Source: Salvator merianae
Taxonomy: Eukaryota > Chordata > Lepidosauria > Squamata > Teiidae
Assembly (NCBI GenBank): GCA_003586115.2
Contig: QVOM02000029.1
Location: forward strand, 27,387,556-27,451,555
Direction: 5' to 3'
DNA: 64,000 bases
In this document: positions 25,140 to 35,629 of the stretch, one piece after another
Numbering within the stretch: the first letter of the stretch is position 1
Layout of the letters: every line of letters starts with the position of its first letter
Made by a program: the position numbers and the translations under genes
The notes under the pieces: model-generated
Seen by the model: only the letters and a program-made list of their open reading frames with translations
Database searches by the model: none
What the model was told of the DNA's origin: nothing

Positions 25140-25610
25140 GAGAAAGCTGTCACTTTCTTCCCAGCAGTGGTGAATAGGATGAGGAACCAGCACAGATCAG
25201 CACAGGAAAATGGATGACAGCTTTTCTTTTCTCCTGGCAGCAGTGGAAGAAGGAATAAAGAAGGAGGGTGAAAGCATTGTGCTTCCTGCTTACCCACCCC
25301 TGTGGACCACTGTGCCCGCCCGCCCTGAGCACAGCACCCACCACAAAGTCCATCACTGGACAATAGGAAACAGTGCACCCTCCCTCTGCAGCCCCCCCAA
25401 AAGCACAGATCCTCCCAAATAGTCTCCTTCTGTATTCCCACACTGTAAAATAAAACAGGCTAACGGCCTGGAATGGTTTGAGACGTCATTACATCCGAAT
25501 GCAAACTAGTCTGAATTTCGCTAATCTAGTCCAGAAAAAGTACAGAAGGGAAAATTCATGTCGGGCCAGCAGGAACTGAAGACGGCCTGTATACTGATTA
25601 AATCCCGTGT
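25140..25610. repeat. Interspersed repeat, copy 1 (partner at 63.4 kb)
   Basis: Same order of blocks as 63420-63870: CTTTTCTCCTGGCAGCAGTG, TCCCTCTGCA, CAGATCCTCCCAAATAGTCT, CCTTCTGTATTCCCACA, TAGTCCAGAAAAAGTACAGA and GGCCAGCAGGAACTGAAGAC, then GGCCTGTATACTGATTAAAT. Both copies lie in the same orientation and there is no coding capacity. Probably a non-autonomous DNA transposon; I do not see its termini clearly. Related upstream text with GCTTTTGCGCAAAAGTG (25098) suggests the element starts earlier. Confidence 0.7.
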
Positions 25611-26087
25611 CAAAACGCGCCCGGAGAGAGATTGGAGTAAACAAGCTCAGTCTCTACTTTTTAATTACCACATACTAACTGCATCATGAGCCCAAATTGT
25701 TAGTAATAGATTTTATCACACTCTGGACCAGAACTGAAGCTGGGGGGAGGATGAAGCTAAAGAGGTTGGAGAGGAACCTGTTGTGGCTTTAGGTTTTTAT
25801 ATAGGATTTTGTTTTGGTGTCATCCATTTGATAAGTAAATTCTTTGTGCACAGAGGAAAGCCATGGACATGTTTTCATGCTGGCCAAACTTCTTGTTTGT
25901 CAGCACCTTATTTCTCCCTTCTCCATTGACCACTGCTTCTCTTAGCTGTTTCAAAAAGACAACTATCATTTTCTAATTGTGCTGTCTGCTTCTTGAGATG
26001 AGGTGACCAAACTGTACACAGTATTCTAGTTATGACCACACCACCAATTGTTTAAAGCGGCATTATAATTTTGGCAGTTTTTATTTT

Positions 26088-26162
26088 CAGTATTTATTTT
26101 ATTTATTTATTTATTAATTGGATTTGTATGCCGCCCCTCTCCAAAGACTCGGGGCGGCTACA
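26088..26162 (-). mobile_element. LINE 3' end fragment (reverse orientation)
   Basis: A TTTATTTATTTATTTATTAA tail (reverse complement of an AATA-rich 3' end) is followed by GGATTTGTATGCCGCCCCTC and GACTCGGGGCGGCT. This is the 3' terminus of a CR1/L2-group LINE common in squamates. Only about 75 bp is present. Confidence 0.7.
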
Positions 26163-26418
26163 TTTTAGCCTAACATCCTCAAATTCACTGCAGACTAAAA
26201 AGTAACTCAAAGTCCTGTTTCCACTGTGAGTGCCTCATGTGAATTGTGACAATGCAGGCATAAAGCGTGCATGCTATTCTGTTTTCTCTCAGACCCTCAA
26301 CTGCAATTCTGTCTCTCAGGGTCAGACATTTTGCAGACTTAAAGTCTATTGCGTTAAGGGATTTGCACGTTAACAGGAACACGTTCCTGAATTTACATCT
26401 CACCTTTACCCATGAGCC

Positions 26419-26489
26419 AACTTAATGATGTAGACCAGAAAACATACTATTCAATGAATAGTATGTTCCCTGGTCTACATCATTAAGTT
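26419..26489. repeat. 71-bp near-perfect palindrome
   Basis: Arms 26419-26453 and 26455-26489 are inverted complements at 33 of 35 positions. The left arm starts AACTTAATGATGTAGACCAG and ends ATACTATTCA; the right arm starts TGAATAGTAT. The two mismatches are adjacent (AA against CC). One base separates the arms. No target duplication is evident. Confidence 0.9.
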
Positions 26490-26884
26490 TAGTTTATATG
26501 CACCTTTGAATCCCCCTACCTCTTTCACACTAAAAATAAAAGTAAAACAGAAATGGCTAGAAGTGCTGACATCTGATTAGGACCATAGTGAAATATAGAC
26601 TGAAAGATTTTGTTTTTTTCTTCAACCTTACCTTCCTATTAAAAATAGTTTGCAAAGTCCCTAACAGTCTTCAAACCGGCATTAAGGGTTTTCTGTAGCA
26701 ACTTCCCTTCTTAAAAAAGACAGCATGTAAATTCAGAGTTACATGTAAGTTTTTTAACAACAACAAGTTGATTTAAAACAGTGCGTGGGAGAGGAAAAAA
26801 TATACTATTCCAATCACGGCAGCATCAAAAGCCCCTCCCTACCTCTTCCATGTTCAATTCAGTTACAGGCAACGGAGATTCCAA

Positions 26885-27088
26885 GGGCCCAGTTATACCT
26901 AAGTTTTAATCCAGCTTCAGACCACATCAACAAAGTGCCTAATTGTTTTCTTTCCACATTATCTAACCCAAAGGTGGATTTTCTGAGATAGATAATGCTG
27001 AAAGGAAACATCTTATTACTTCACTGATGTGTTCTCTCAGTCTGAAAGTGGACTGAAGCTGGATTAAAACTTAGGTGTGACTGGGCCC
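26885..27088. mobile_element. Palindromic MITE, copy 1 of 3
   Basis: Termini GGGCCCAGTTATACCTAAGT and its inverted match ACTTAGGTGTGACTGGGCCC, then inner TTTTAATCCAGCTTC against GAAGCTGGATTAAAA. The centre carries a second inverted repeat around ATTATCTAAC...GATAGATAAT. Length 204 bp, no coding frame. Flanks are CAA and CGA, a possible decayed 3-bp target duplication. Homologous to 48489-48706 and 42051-42247. Confidence 0.85.
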
Positions 27089-27289
27089 CGAGTGCCTGAG
27101 GCCTCAGACAGCCCCAGAAAAAAAAGTCCATGTTTTATTTTATACTAAGTCTTGCTGCTGTTCATCCTCCTGCTAAGTTTTCCCTCCTTCTCAGCCCCCA
27201 CAGCTACCTGCCCATCCACCAGGTTCCCCCTTCATACCTCATAGCGTGTGCAAAGTTTCCTCTGCTCTGCTAGTCCATCAGTCCCTACC

Positions 27290-27707
27290 ACCCAAAGTCT
27301 ACAAAGTTAGGACAGTTTGTTCTGCACCAGCCCCACATTGACTCCAAAGCTCACGCCAGCTTTGGAACTGGGGGGGGGGGGGCTCTGAATGCTTCAAAGT
27401 TCAGGAAGAAAAGTTGCTGGTCTTCAGAGACCCTGTGGGCCGCATTTCAGCAGTGCACCTTGTTGCACTGCTGAAATGGGTCCCCTGTGGTACCCCAGAC
27501 CATATACATGATCTGGGATACCCCTCCTTAGTATGTCGGTAGACCTTGATAAAGAGGCCTCCCAGTAGACTGGGCCAAGATGTGACTTTTGGCACCCTAG
27601 TTTGGACAGAGCAGGGGAGGAGCCTTCCTTAAGCTGCACCAGCATGTAGAAGGGAGTCCCGTAGACCTCTTCTTATTCTGCACTATTGGCAAGTGCAGAA
27701 AGGGGTC
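27290..27707 (+). mobile_element. Non-autonomous DNA element, four-copy family, copy 1
   Basis: Shares ordered blocks with 32597-33060: CAGCAGTGCACC, TGCACTGCTGAAATGGGTCC, CCTGTGG, CAGACCAT, GGTAGACCTTGA, AAAGAGG, CAGTAGAC and CACCAGCATGT. It ends AAGTGCAGAAAGGGGTC, a decayed form of the AAGTGCGGACAGGTCC terminus. It contains an internal inverted pair around TTTCAGCAGTGCA/TGCACTGCTGAAA and a G13 run at 27370. No transposase. Confidence 0.65.
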
Positions 27708-28383
27708 AGATTCACATGGAATTGGACTTTATAGCTGGAAGTAGTTCTGGCTCTGGTAATCATTACTGCTAGCTCTGGTGATCATTATGATGGACCCTCT
27801 CATTGAAATCCGTCTCAGACTTTTTGTTGTAGTGTGCAGCTCAGAACTTTGATAGTGGCTGAAATCCTGAATGTGTTCTAGATAAAGCAGGTTGTCATTT
27901 AATATTGGAGAAATTGGATTCAGTGATTTTATTAATATATCTTTCAAGGGTAATGTGAAAAGCAGTCGCTCTGATAATTTCCCAGAACACAACTTACTGA
28001 AATTTTAATTTTTATATTTGCCACATAAGGGAAGAAATGAGAATTTGCATGCCACATGAAAACTTTAATCTTATCACCCATGAGCTTGATACAAAGTTGT
28101 ATGGTTTTAATTCATGTTCATTGGGTTTGCTACTTAAAACGATAAACTATAAAAAAAAGAGAACCCTTCAATGTACATAATTTCCATTTAGAAACGTAAT
28201 TATTTAATCAGCATAGCAATTTCTGGTTGTATGCTAGGCACAGGCACGAAGCTTCCCACATTCTCTGCTTTTGCTTTTAAATCAACTAGAAAAATGCAGC
28301 AAAGAATATGCCAGCAATTAACAAAGACTTAACATCTTAATAAATGTGCATAATACACAAATTCTTAAGCCAGTGTTGGTTTT

Positions 28384-28638
28384 GGTTTGATTCTAGACAC
28401 TTGTCATTGTATGGAGTGCACCCGTACGAAATCAGGCTGCAACGTCTAGGCCTCTTCAGCCTTGAAAGACAACATTTAAGAGGTGACCTAATTGAAGTAT
28501 ATAAAACAATGCATGGTGTGGAAAAGGTTGATAGAGAAAATTCTTTTCTCTGTCAAGCAACACTAGAACCAGGATGCACTCTGAAGCTGATGGACAGAGA
28601 ATTAGGACTGACAAGAGGAAGTATTTTTTCACCCAGAT
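28384..28638 (+). mobile_element. CR1/L3-type LINE, RT C-terminal segment
   Basis: An open frame reads RLQRLGLFSLERQHLRGDLI, then EVYKTMHGVEKVDRE, the canonical C-terminal motif of CR1-group reverse transcriptases. It stops at 28638, where a minus-strand copy of the same family's 3' tail begins. 5'-truncated and inactive. Confidence 0.8.
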
Positions 28639-28639
28639 G

Positions 28640-28885
28640 GTCATAAGAGGAGCCCTGCTGAATCAACCCATCTAATCCAGGATCCTGTCTCATGCAGTGG
28701 TCCACCAATTGCTTCTAGGCATTCTCAAGCAGAATATAAAGGCAAAAACTTCGTCTGCTCTTGACTCCCTACAAATAGCCTTTAGCAGCATCTTGCCTGT
28801 CCCTCCAACCTGGAGATAATATCTAGGTATCCATTCTAGTACACACTGATACACTTGTCTTCCTTTAATTTGTCTAATCCTTTGC
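28640..28885 (-). mobile_element. CR1/L3-type LINE 3' tail, reverse orientation
   Basis: Starts CATAAGAGGAGCCCTGCTGA, then TCTAATCCAGGATCCTGTCT, CTTCTAGGCATTCTCAAGCA and CAACCTGGAGATAATATCTA. This is the reverse complement of the tail at 49.9-50.1 kb. It abuts the plus-strand fragment end to end. Confidence 0.75.
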
Positions 28886-30717
28886 ACGTATAACCCTGTT
28901 AAACATGAAAAGGCTTAGTTAAAAAGCTGCCCTATAATGCAAATTGCCTCTGAAGACAAGCCTGACGTTATCACGTGTTCCTCACCAATACACCATTTTT
29001 CAGAAGTACCAAGCAACCATAGGAAATTTTAATGCTGACATCTGAAACTCTTGATTGTGTGTGCCCTACATCACAATGGAGCAAATGAATCCTGTTTATA
29101 GAAATATGGTGTCTTGCATGGTTTCATTTATTATTCCAAACATCAGTGTATGGGATTTGGGGTAGAACCTCAGAATTCCACAAACCATTTTTGCAAAAGT
29201 GAATGATGATTGTTGTAATTAGCTACCATTCTCCTGTGGGATCCCAAAACATAAAAGCTGTCCTTGAAGTTGCTTAGTTCTTCTGATTGAAAGACATCTG
29301 ACAATCTTGTCATTGTTCAGCCGATAGAGAGCGCCTTGGTTTTGCACAAACCCACAGCACATCACTAAGAAAGCTGCCCTGCAGCCATCACAGAAGAAGC
29401 AGCATTTGGCACAACCAACAGTACTGGCACAGCTTCCTTCCTCGATGGAAAAGGGAACCAGATTGTGACTTCATTAATGAACTACTTCCATATGAAAACT
29501 CTTCTCCCAGAGAACCAGATGGAGTCCATGAGACTCATGGCTCTTGAAAGTTGTAGCAATCTTACAACAGATGCTGCCAAGAAAGGGAAGATCACAAGAG
29601 AGAGAAGAATATTGTCATCATTTATGCACAATCCAGTTTTTCCCTGTGAACTTTTTTTAAAAAACTGGTATATGGAAGAAAGAAGCAAAGGATTATGTGA
29701 GCAATCTGTACACTTAAGTCACAGTGGCTACCGCAGTTAGTACAGTATAAGGTAACTTTTGCAAGAGATTTATATGAGTGGTTAACTGTTCTAAGAGAGT
29801 CTGAATACATACTGAGATCATAACTTTTCTCCTCCTGGTATCACAACCACTTTCCAAAGATATTCTAGGATAAGCTGACTCATGCTGTTAAGGACATGGA
29901 GAGATTCTACAATCTCTCCATTTTCCACGATATGTGTTCCACAAAAGTGCCAGAACAAACACAGTGAACGATTCTCTTTATCTATCCAAGGACTTTGAGA
30001 AAGACAGCTTTACTTTTAGTAAAGTGAAAAGCAAGGAAAAACTAAAGCTGCAGTCTAACACATGCTTGGACTACTTCCACATGGTTCCAAAGAGGGGTGC
30101 CTGAGCAATGCATGGGCTAGCCCCAGAGGTGAAAGGCCTGGCATCTAGACACTCCCCGCCTCCCACCTTTGCAAACTTTGAAGCTGGCGAACAAGCAGTT
30201 TTGAAGTTTCCACCCAGTCCTATTAAGGGATGAAGAGAAATGGGCCCAGAAGTGCCCCTGCTGCCACTGTTCCTCCACAAAGTAGCAGCAAGGGTGAATA
30301 TGAGCAGCGACTACCCTCAATGGGGAGGGAGAGAACGCCCTGCAGTTGTCATCTCCAAAGGCACTTTTCTCCTTCTGAAGGTGGACTGCAGGCCCAATGA
30401 GTGAATCACTTGGTCTTAGCAAGCATTCGTTCACTAAAACGTGTGAAAAAATTATACAAGACTGCACCGTATACCACTTATAAAGTCAAGGATAAGAGAA
30501 AAGATAAGGATTATTTTCAAACAATTTAACCTAAAGTGTTTATTCTATTTAATTTTTGACAGGCAGCTGTCTTCTATGCAAAGCATGTGCTTTGCTCAGT
30601 GAATTGTGAACACATGTTTTAAGGATGAGCTTCACTGGAAACAGCTCTGTCCAAGAGCAATTTGGAGCCTAGTCTTTTAACTCAAGTCGCACACAGGAGA
30701 AAATGATTTTGTTACAG
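28886..30717. other. Intergenic, no feature recognised
   Basis: Bases 29465-29740 hold an open frame starting from a plain ATG region, with no recognisable domain. Bases 30060-30460 are GC-richer and may be an old repeat. Nothing can be named. Confidence 0.35.
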
Positions 30718-31176
30718 CACATACCTGAAACACACTTACGTGCAAGCATATTCTATCAACGTAGTTGGCAACGATTCCCTTTAAAAATTCAAAGGCATGC
30801 ATTCCAGATATATACTAAGGAACACTTGTGTGTGGTTCTTTAGGACAACAAGGTTAATGTGTTAATATTAGAAGATTTGGGACCAAAATATATAGGTGTT
30901 CTAAAGTTTCTGTCAAAGAGCAAGAAGGGCAGTGAGATTTATGATCAGTTAGAGAGCCACATACAAAGTTTTATGCTGAGTATATAAGACCCTGAACAAC
31001 ACTTTCTGGATGGTCTTCTGGGAGATTCTACTACAAGTATCACAAACATCTTGCTGTCTTCCACAGCAGGGCTTTCTCTGTGGTGGCACACATACTCTAG
31101 AATACTCTCTCCTCAGATGTTCATCAGATGCCTGTTATTATACACTGAAAACTTATTTGTTCACCCAGGTATTCCC
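30718..31176. repeat. Left arm of a 459-bp inverted duplication
   Basis: Begins CACATACCTGAAACACACTT and ends CACCCAGGTATTCCC. The reverse complement lies at 31875-32333 with the same length, 459 bp, and I find no mismatch in the parts I compared base by base. The right half of the arm is LINE sequence. Confidence 0.92.
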
Positions 31177-31345
31177 ACATGAAGAAGTAACTCTTTCTTG
31201 ACCCTCTCCCCAGTTTTTAATATTGTTTTAATATTTTGCTATTATGAACTGATTTTAACCTTGCTTCTATGTTACACTGTACAAACCGTTGAGATTTTGA
31301 TATGAAGAAGCAGTATAGAAATGCTTTCAATAAACATTTTAAAGA
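30950..31345 (+). mobile_element. L2-like LINE 3' end
   Basis: The plus frame reads LLQVSQTSCCLPQQGFLCGG, then YYTLKTYLFTQVFP, matching the KTYLF motif at the end of L2/CR1-group ORF2. The 3' UTR runs through CTTCTATGTTACACTGTACA to an AAATGCTTTCAATAAACA end. The intact 3' end is on this side only, which shows that the left arm is the original and the right arm the copy. Confidence 0.75.
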
Positions 31346-31552
31346 AAGTGGTTACAGACAGGGAAGCATGCTAGACATTCAAATAGAATTGTATGACTTT
31401 CAGGTATCTCTAATTCCTGTTCACGTGGGCCTGAAGAATTCTGCAAAAGGTGACCAGCAGCATTTTCAGCCAAAGAACAGGTAAGAAGACAGAATTGTTG
31501 TTGTTATTCATAAAAGTGTTAAACTAATAAAGCCCAGTGGCAGATTGCACAC

Positions 31553-31862
31553 TAGGGATGTGCACAATTTTTTTTTTCGCTTCGCAGCAAAGCGAAGCCG
31601 GCAAGCTTCGTTTTCGTGCGAAAAACCCACAAAGGAAAGAATGCCAGCTTCATTTTTGCTGTGAAGCTTTTCGCTAAAATCTGTCAATATGTAAATAAAT
31701 GCCCAGGGGGTGGCATGGCATGTGTTTTAATTGTCAGCAATTGCCCAGCCTGCCAGCTCTGCACCCATCCATCCTTAAAGCCATGAGCTGCAACCAATTT
31801 TTTTAAAATGGTGGCAGTTCATATCTTTAAGGGTGGATGGGCACAGAGGCAGCAGGCTGGGA
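31553..31862. mobile_element. DNA transposon remnant with inverted repeats, in the spacer of the inverted duplication
   Basis: Starts TAGGGATGTGCACAA, a terminal sequence common in reptile DNA transposons, followed by a TTCGCTTCG-rich hairpin region. At 31745-31862 CCCAGCCTGCCAGCTCTGCA and a downstream inverted partner ending CAGGCTGGG form a stem of about 50 bp. The opposite terminus is missing, cut by the duplication junction at 31861-31880. Confidence 0.5.
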
Positions 31863-31874
31863 ATACCTGGGTGA

Positions 31875-32333
31875 GGGAATACCTGGGTGAACAAATAAGT
31901 TTTCAGTGTATAATAACAGGCATCTGATGAACATCTGAGGAGAGAGTATTCTAGAGTATGTGTGCCACCACAGAGAAAACCCTGCTGTGGAAGACAGCAA
32001 GATGTTTGTGATACTTGTAGTAGAATCTCCCAGAAGACCATCCAGAAAGTGTTGTTCAGGGTCTTATATACTCAGCATAAAACTTTGTATGTGGCTCTCT
32101 AACTGATCATAAATCTCACTGCCCTTCTTGCTCTTTGACAGAAACTTTAGAACACCTATATATTTTGGTCCCAAATCTTCTAATATTAACACATTAACCT
32201 TGTTGTCCTAAAGAACCACACACAAGTGTTCCTTAGTATATATCTGGAATGCATGCCTTTGAATTTTTAAAGGGAATCGTTGCCAACTACGTTGATAGAA
32301 TATGCTTGCACGTAAGTGTGTTTCAGGTATGTG
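31875..32333. repeat. Right arm of the 459-bp inverted duplication
   Basis: Reverse complement of 30718-31176. It ends AGGTATGTG at 32333, directly against the N gap. At its inner end a 14-bp direct repeat, GAATACCTGGGTGA, occurs twice (31861 and 31877), so the junction carries a short templated duplication. Confidence 0.92.
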
Positions 32334-32371
32334 NNNNNNNNNNNNNNNNNNNNNNNNNNNNNNNNNNNNNN
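32334..32371. other. Assembly gap (38 N)
   Basis: A run of 38 Ns immediately after the right arm of the inverted duplication. An open frame read through this gap is meaningless. Confidence 0.99.
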
Positions 32372-32596
32372 AGAGGAAGGAAAAAGTCCACATAGAGAAT
32401 TGTTGTTAGCCTTTTTCTTTGTAAACTGTGCAAATTAGGTAAAATTATACGTGAAACTGACCACACTGGTAGAACCTAAATATAGATACTAAAGCAGGTC
32501 AGCAAGGTAACAGAGAGCCATCTTAATAGCAAATGGACAATAGGGATCTTGTGAACTTCATTCCACCCCAGTATAAATGTAGTTCTAAAAGATTTA

Positions 32597-33060
32597 GGCT
32601 ACATTTGCATATGGCAAACCACCCTGCACCAGAATAAGAAATATATCCCAAGGATCGTATTGGGTCAGCCTGTTCCATGCTAGCCCTTGCACTGGCTCTG
32701 AAGTTGCACCAGCTTCAGAACCAGCATGAGGCACCTCCCAAATGGCCGTTTCAGTGGTGTGCTTTATTGCACCACTGAAGTGGGTCCCCTGTGGTTAAAC
32801 CAGACCATGGAGATATGCTACACATATGCCTTCATGGTCTGATATACCACCCCCTAATACAGTGGCAGACCTTGAAAAAGAGGTCTACCAGTAGACCGGA
32901 TCAGGACACCATTTGGGGAGTCCTAGTCCTGTCTACGTTCTGTTCTGTGTGGACAGAACATGCTGGGACAAGGAGGGGCATCCCTTAAACCACACCAGCA
33001 TGTGGAACGAAGGCCCATAGACCAATTCTTACTCCACACCATCCGCACTGTGCCCAATCC
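32597..33060 (+). mobile_element. Non-autonomous DNA element, four-copy family, copy 2
   Basis: Best-preserved plus-orientation copy. It contains TTTCAGTGGTGTGC...GCACCACTGAAGTGGGTC as an internal inverted pair, then CCAGACCATGGAGATATG with an inverted CATGGTCTGATATACC, then AGTGGCAGACCTTGAAAAAG. The left flank is TTA. No coding capacity. Confidence 0.65.
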
Positions 33061-33110
33061 TGTACTAGTAACTATTCGCAACTATGGCTGGTCCAACAGC
33101 TAAGGCCCCT

Positions 33111-33765
33111 TCTAGTTAAAGTTGATCTGGCCAGTTATCCATGCTCTGGTAGCCTCCAGACTGGACTATTGTAATGCGCTCTACATGGGGCTGACCTTGA
33201 AGACGGTTCAGAAGCTGCAGCTGGTGCAGAATGTAGCTGCTAGACTGCTGACTGGGACAGCTGGCTGGATGCACATCACGCCAGTCTTAAAAGAGCTGCA
33301 CTGGCTGCCAGTTTGCTACTGAGCCCAATTCAAGGTGTTAACCTTAACTTACAAGGCCCTAAATTACTTGGGCCCAAAATATGTAAAGCAACACCTTCTT
33401 TTATATCGACCTGCCCGTGCCTTAAGATCTCTAGGGTGTGCCCTTCTGGTTGTACCACCATCCTCAGCAGCTAATGGGGTGGGCACCCAGGATAGGACTC
33501 TCTCAGTGATGGCTCCCAGACTATGGAATAGTCTCCCCCCTGAGATACATCATGCAACTTCACTTGATATGTTTAGGAAAGCAGTGAAGACATATCTCTT
33601 TGCCCTGGTCTTTGGCTAAATAAATAAACAGCTTTTCCTCCTCATTTTCAGACACTGTTATTTGTTTCATTTTATATTGGTTTTAATGTTGTAACCCACC
33701 CTGAGACCTTTGGGTATAGGGCAGGATAAAAATGCAAATAATAAATAAATAAAATAAAATAAATA
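33111..33765 (+). mobile_element. L2-like LINE, RT C-terminus and 3' UTR
   Basis: Two nearly continuous frames read VIHALVASRLDYCNALYMGL, then LQLVQNVAARLLTGTAG, then ITPVLKELHWLPV (33122-33322), and LTLTYKALNYLGPKYV, then PRLWNSLPPEIHHATS, then KTYLF (33335-33619). These are the RLDYCN, HWLPV and PRLWNSLP motifs of L2/CR1-group reverse transcriptases. One stop separates them. The 3' UTR (ACCCACCCTGAGACCTTTGG) ends in an AATAAATAAATAAAATAAAA microsatellite. 5'-truncated. This is the reference copy for the other L2-like pieces in the window. Confidence 0.9.
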
Positions 33766-34420
33766 TAACTCAGTCTACCGTCTGCAGGCTAATAAAGCTC
33801 ACAATCTAGAAATCATCCTAGGGTAAAATGCACAAGTAAAACCAAATGCATTAGAAATAATCAGGTTTAAACAGAAAATATGGTATACTATACATTATCA
33901 GAACAGGGCAGAGTTTGAGCAAATCATCAAGTGTCATAGGGCCTAGCTAACATAAGTTTATCTCTCACTTTAAAAGGAAATCTGCTTATTTTCCGTGTCA
34001 GGAGAGAAGAAAAAGTAATAATCAATGAGGGTCAAGTGCATTGCTTTTCTAGCACATTTAAGATCAACACACAATGGATTGTTCTGCCCCTTACAACATC
34101 CCTGTCTTCATTCTGGTTGCTCAGCTGAAGATTTTGAATCTTGTAACTCACATATCACGAGGTGTCCAGGTATTATTACACCTGGTGCCATCCTTGTTGA
34201 CCCAGGCAATTACTAATTTGGTATAGGATTTGTTTTTTCTGGTTCTCACCCTATTTAATAGGTGTGGAACATATTTTGCTTGGTTCTTTAGCAGAGGTCT
34301 GGATGACCCTGCAATATACAGCTCTGCTGCATTGTAGCATGCAAGTCCCCGTCATGTAGAATTATTATGATTATTATTTCCAGTTCAGTGAATCTTTGAC
34401 ATTTGTAGCTGTCTGTGAGG

Positions 34421-34560
34421 GTGTACCCATAGTGCAGTGGTAGAGCAAACTGCCTGGAAAGCAGAAGATAGTCAGTTCAATCCCCAGCCTCTCCCCAAAA
34501 GAAGGAAATAGAAAGCTTTTCTGTATCTCTGCCAAGAAAAGTGCATAGAGGTGCCTACCC
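34421..34560 (+). mobile_element. tRNA-derived SINE
   Basis: A box TAGTGCAGTGG (34430-34440) and B box AGTTCAATCC (34474-34483) have tRNA-like spacing. The text between (TAGAGCAAACTGCCTGGAAA) also fits a tRNA-type head. A non-tRNA body follows. A LINE tail in the opposite orientation follows immediately. Confidence 0.65.
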
Positions 34561-34589
34561 AGTCAATCAGGAGTCAGTCACAAGGACAT

Positions 34590-34830
34590 AAGCTCATAAG
34601 AGGAACCCTGCAGGGTTGGGCCATAATCCATCTAGTCCAGCATCCTTCTCACACAGTAGCTCACCTTTTGCTTCTGGGCAATCTCAAGCAGAAGAAAAGG
34701 CAAACCCTTCACCTGATTTTGATTCCCTGCCATTGGCCTTTAGAGGCATCCTTCCTGTCTCTCCAACCTGGAGACAGTATCTAGGCATCAATCCTAGTAG
34801 TCATTGATACACCTGTCCTCCATTTTGTCT
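34590..34830 (-). mobile_element. CR1/L3-type LINE 3' tail, reverse orientation
   Basis: CATAAGAGGAACCCTGCAGG, CCATCTAGTCCAGCATCCTT, TTCTGGGCAATCTCAAGCAG and CAACCTGGAGACAGTATCTA are in the same order as at 28640-28885. Confidence 0.75.
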
Positions 34831-35496
34831 CTGTGGTACCCAACAACAAAGTTTGATGGCAGACTGAATATGCAAAGTCAAAGTCTTCTCAGACTGTATG
34901 AAATTGCTAAGCACTCGGCCTTTTAGCTAAAACTCTTCTCTGAAAAGGATCTATGCCAGTCCTGGCACAGGCAAGCTCTTAACATCAGGAGCCTTCATTT
35001 TGCAGGAGAAGCCTTCATCTCCTGGCTTCTGAAAGCAAAGCCACAGATGGAAATTTTAACGAAAGTGAAGCAAAGCTGCTGAATAATAAAATGACTTAAG
35101 AAATTCGTCTAGTAAATGTCACATAGCATTAACTCATACAGCCAGAAGGAAAATACAATAAACAGATCTATTGCATTTGCCTGTACTTTAGTAGAGACTT
35201 TTACATAGGCCAGATTTTGCCCTCGGTTTAGTATCTTTGATTAAGCACTTCGTTTGTATCACGTACAGAGAAACACACCTAAGCAATAGATCACCCATAG
35301 TGTGCTAAGAAACATTTACCATCCCCCAAAGAAAAGTCTGTAGAATCTTACAATCTGAGAATATTAAACATACTCCAAGGTCATGTGAGTATTTCTTCTT
35401 GAAGACTGCTATTAAATAATTAACTCTCTGGAATAAACTGTGGGGCTTGGAATAAACTATGGGGCCTGCCCACAAATATGGCACATCTCCAAACAG

Positions 35497-35565
35497 TTCC
35501 TTCCTTCCTTCCTTCCTTCCTTCCTTCCTTCCTTCCTTCCTTCCTTCCTTCCTTCCTTCCTTCCC

Positions 35566-35625
<60 letters not shown>

Positions 35626-35626
35626 T
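35497..35626. repeat. Compound microsatellite (TTCC)17 (CT)10 (CTTT)11
   Basis: Uninterrupted TTCC from 35497 to 35564, then CT, then CTTT. Six-frame translation gives only Pro/Ser/Leu/Phe or Lys/Glu/Gly/Arg repeats, so it is not coding. Confidence 0.98.
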
Positions 35627-35629
35627 TCA

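Noticed and set aside
28384..28885. Twin-primed single LINE insertion
   Set aside because: The inverted part lies beyond the 3' end of the tail, which is not the twin-priming layout.
32208..32393. Minus-strand frame crossing the gap
   Set aside because: It runs through 38 Ns and continues into the inverted-duplication arm.
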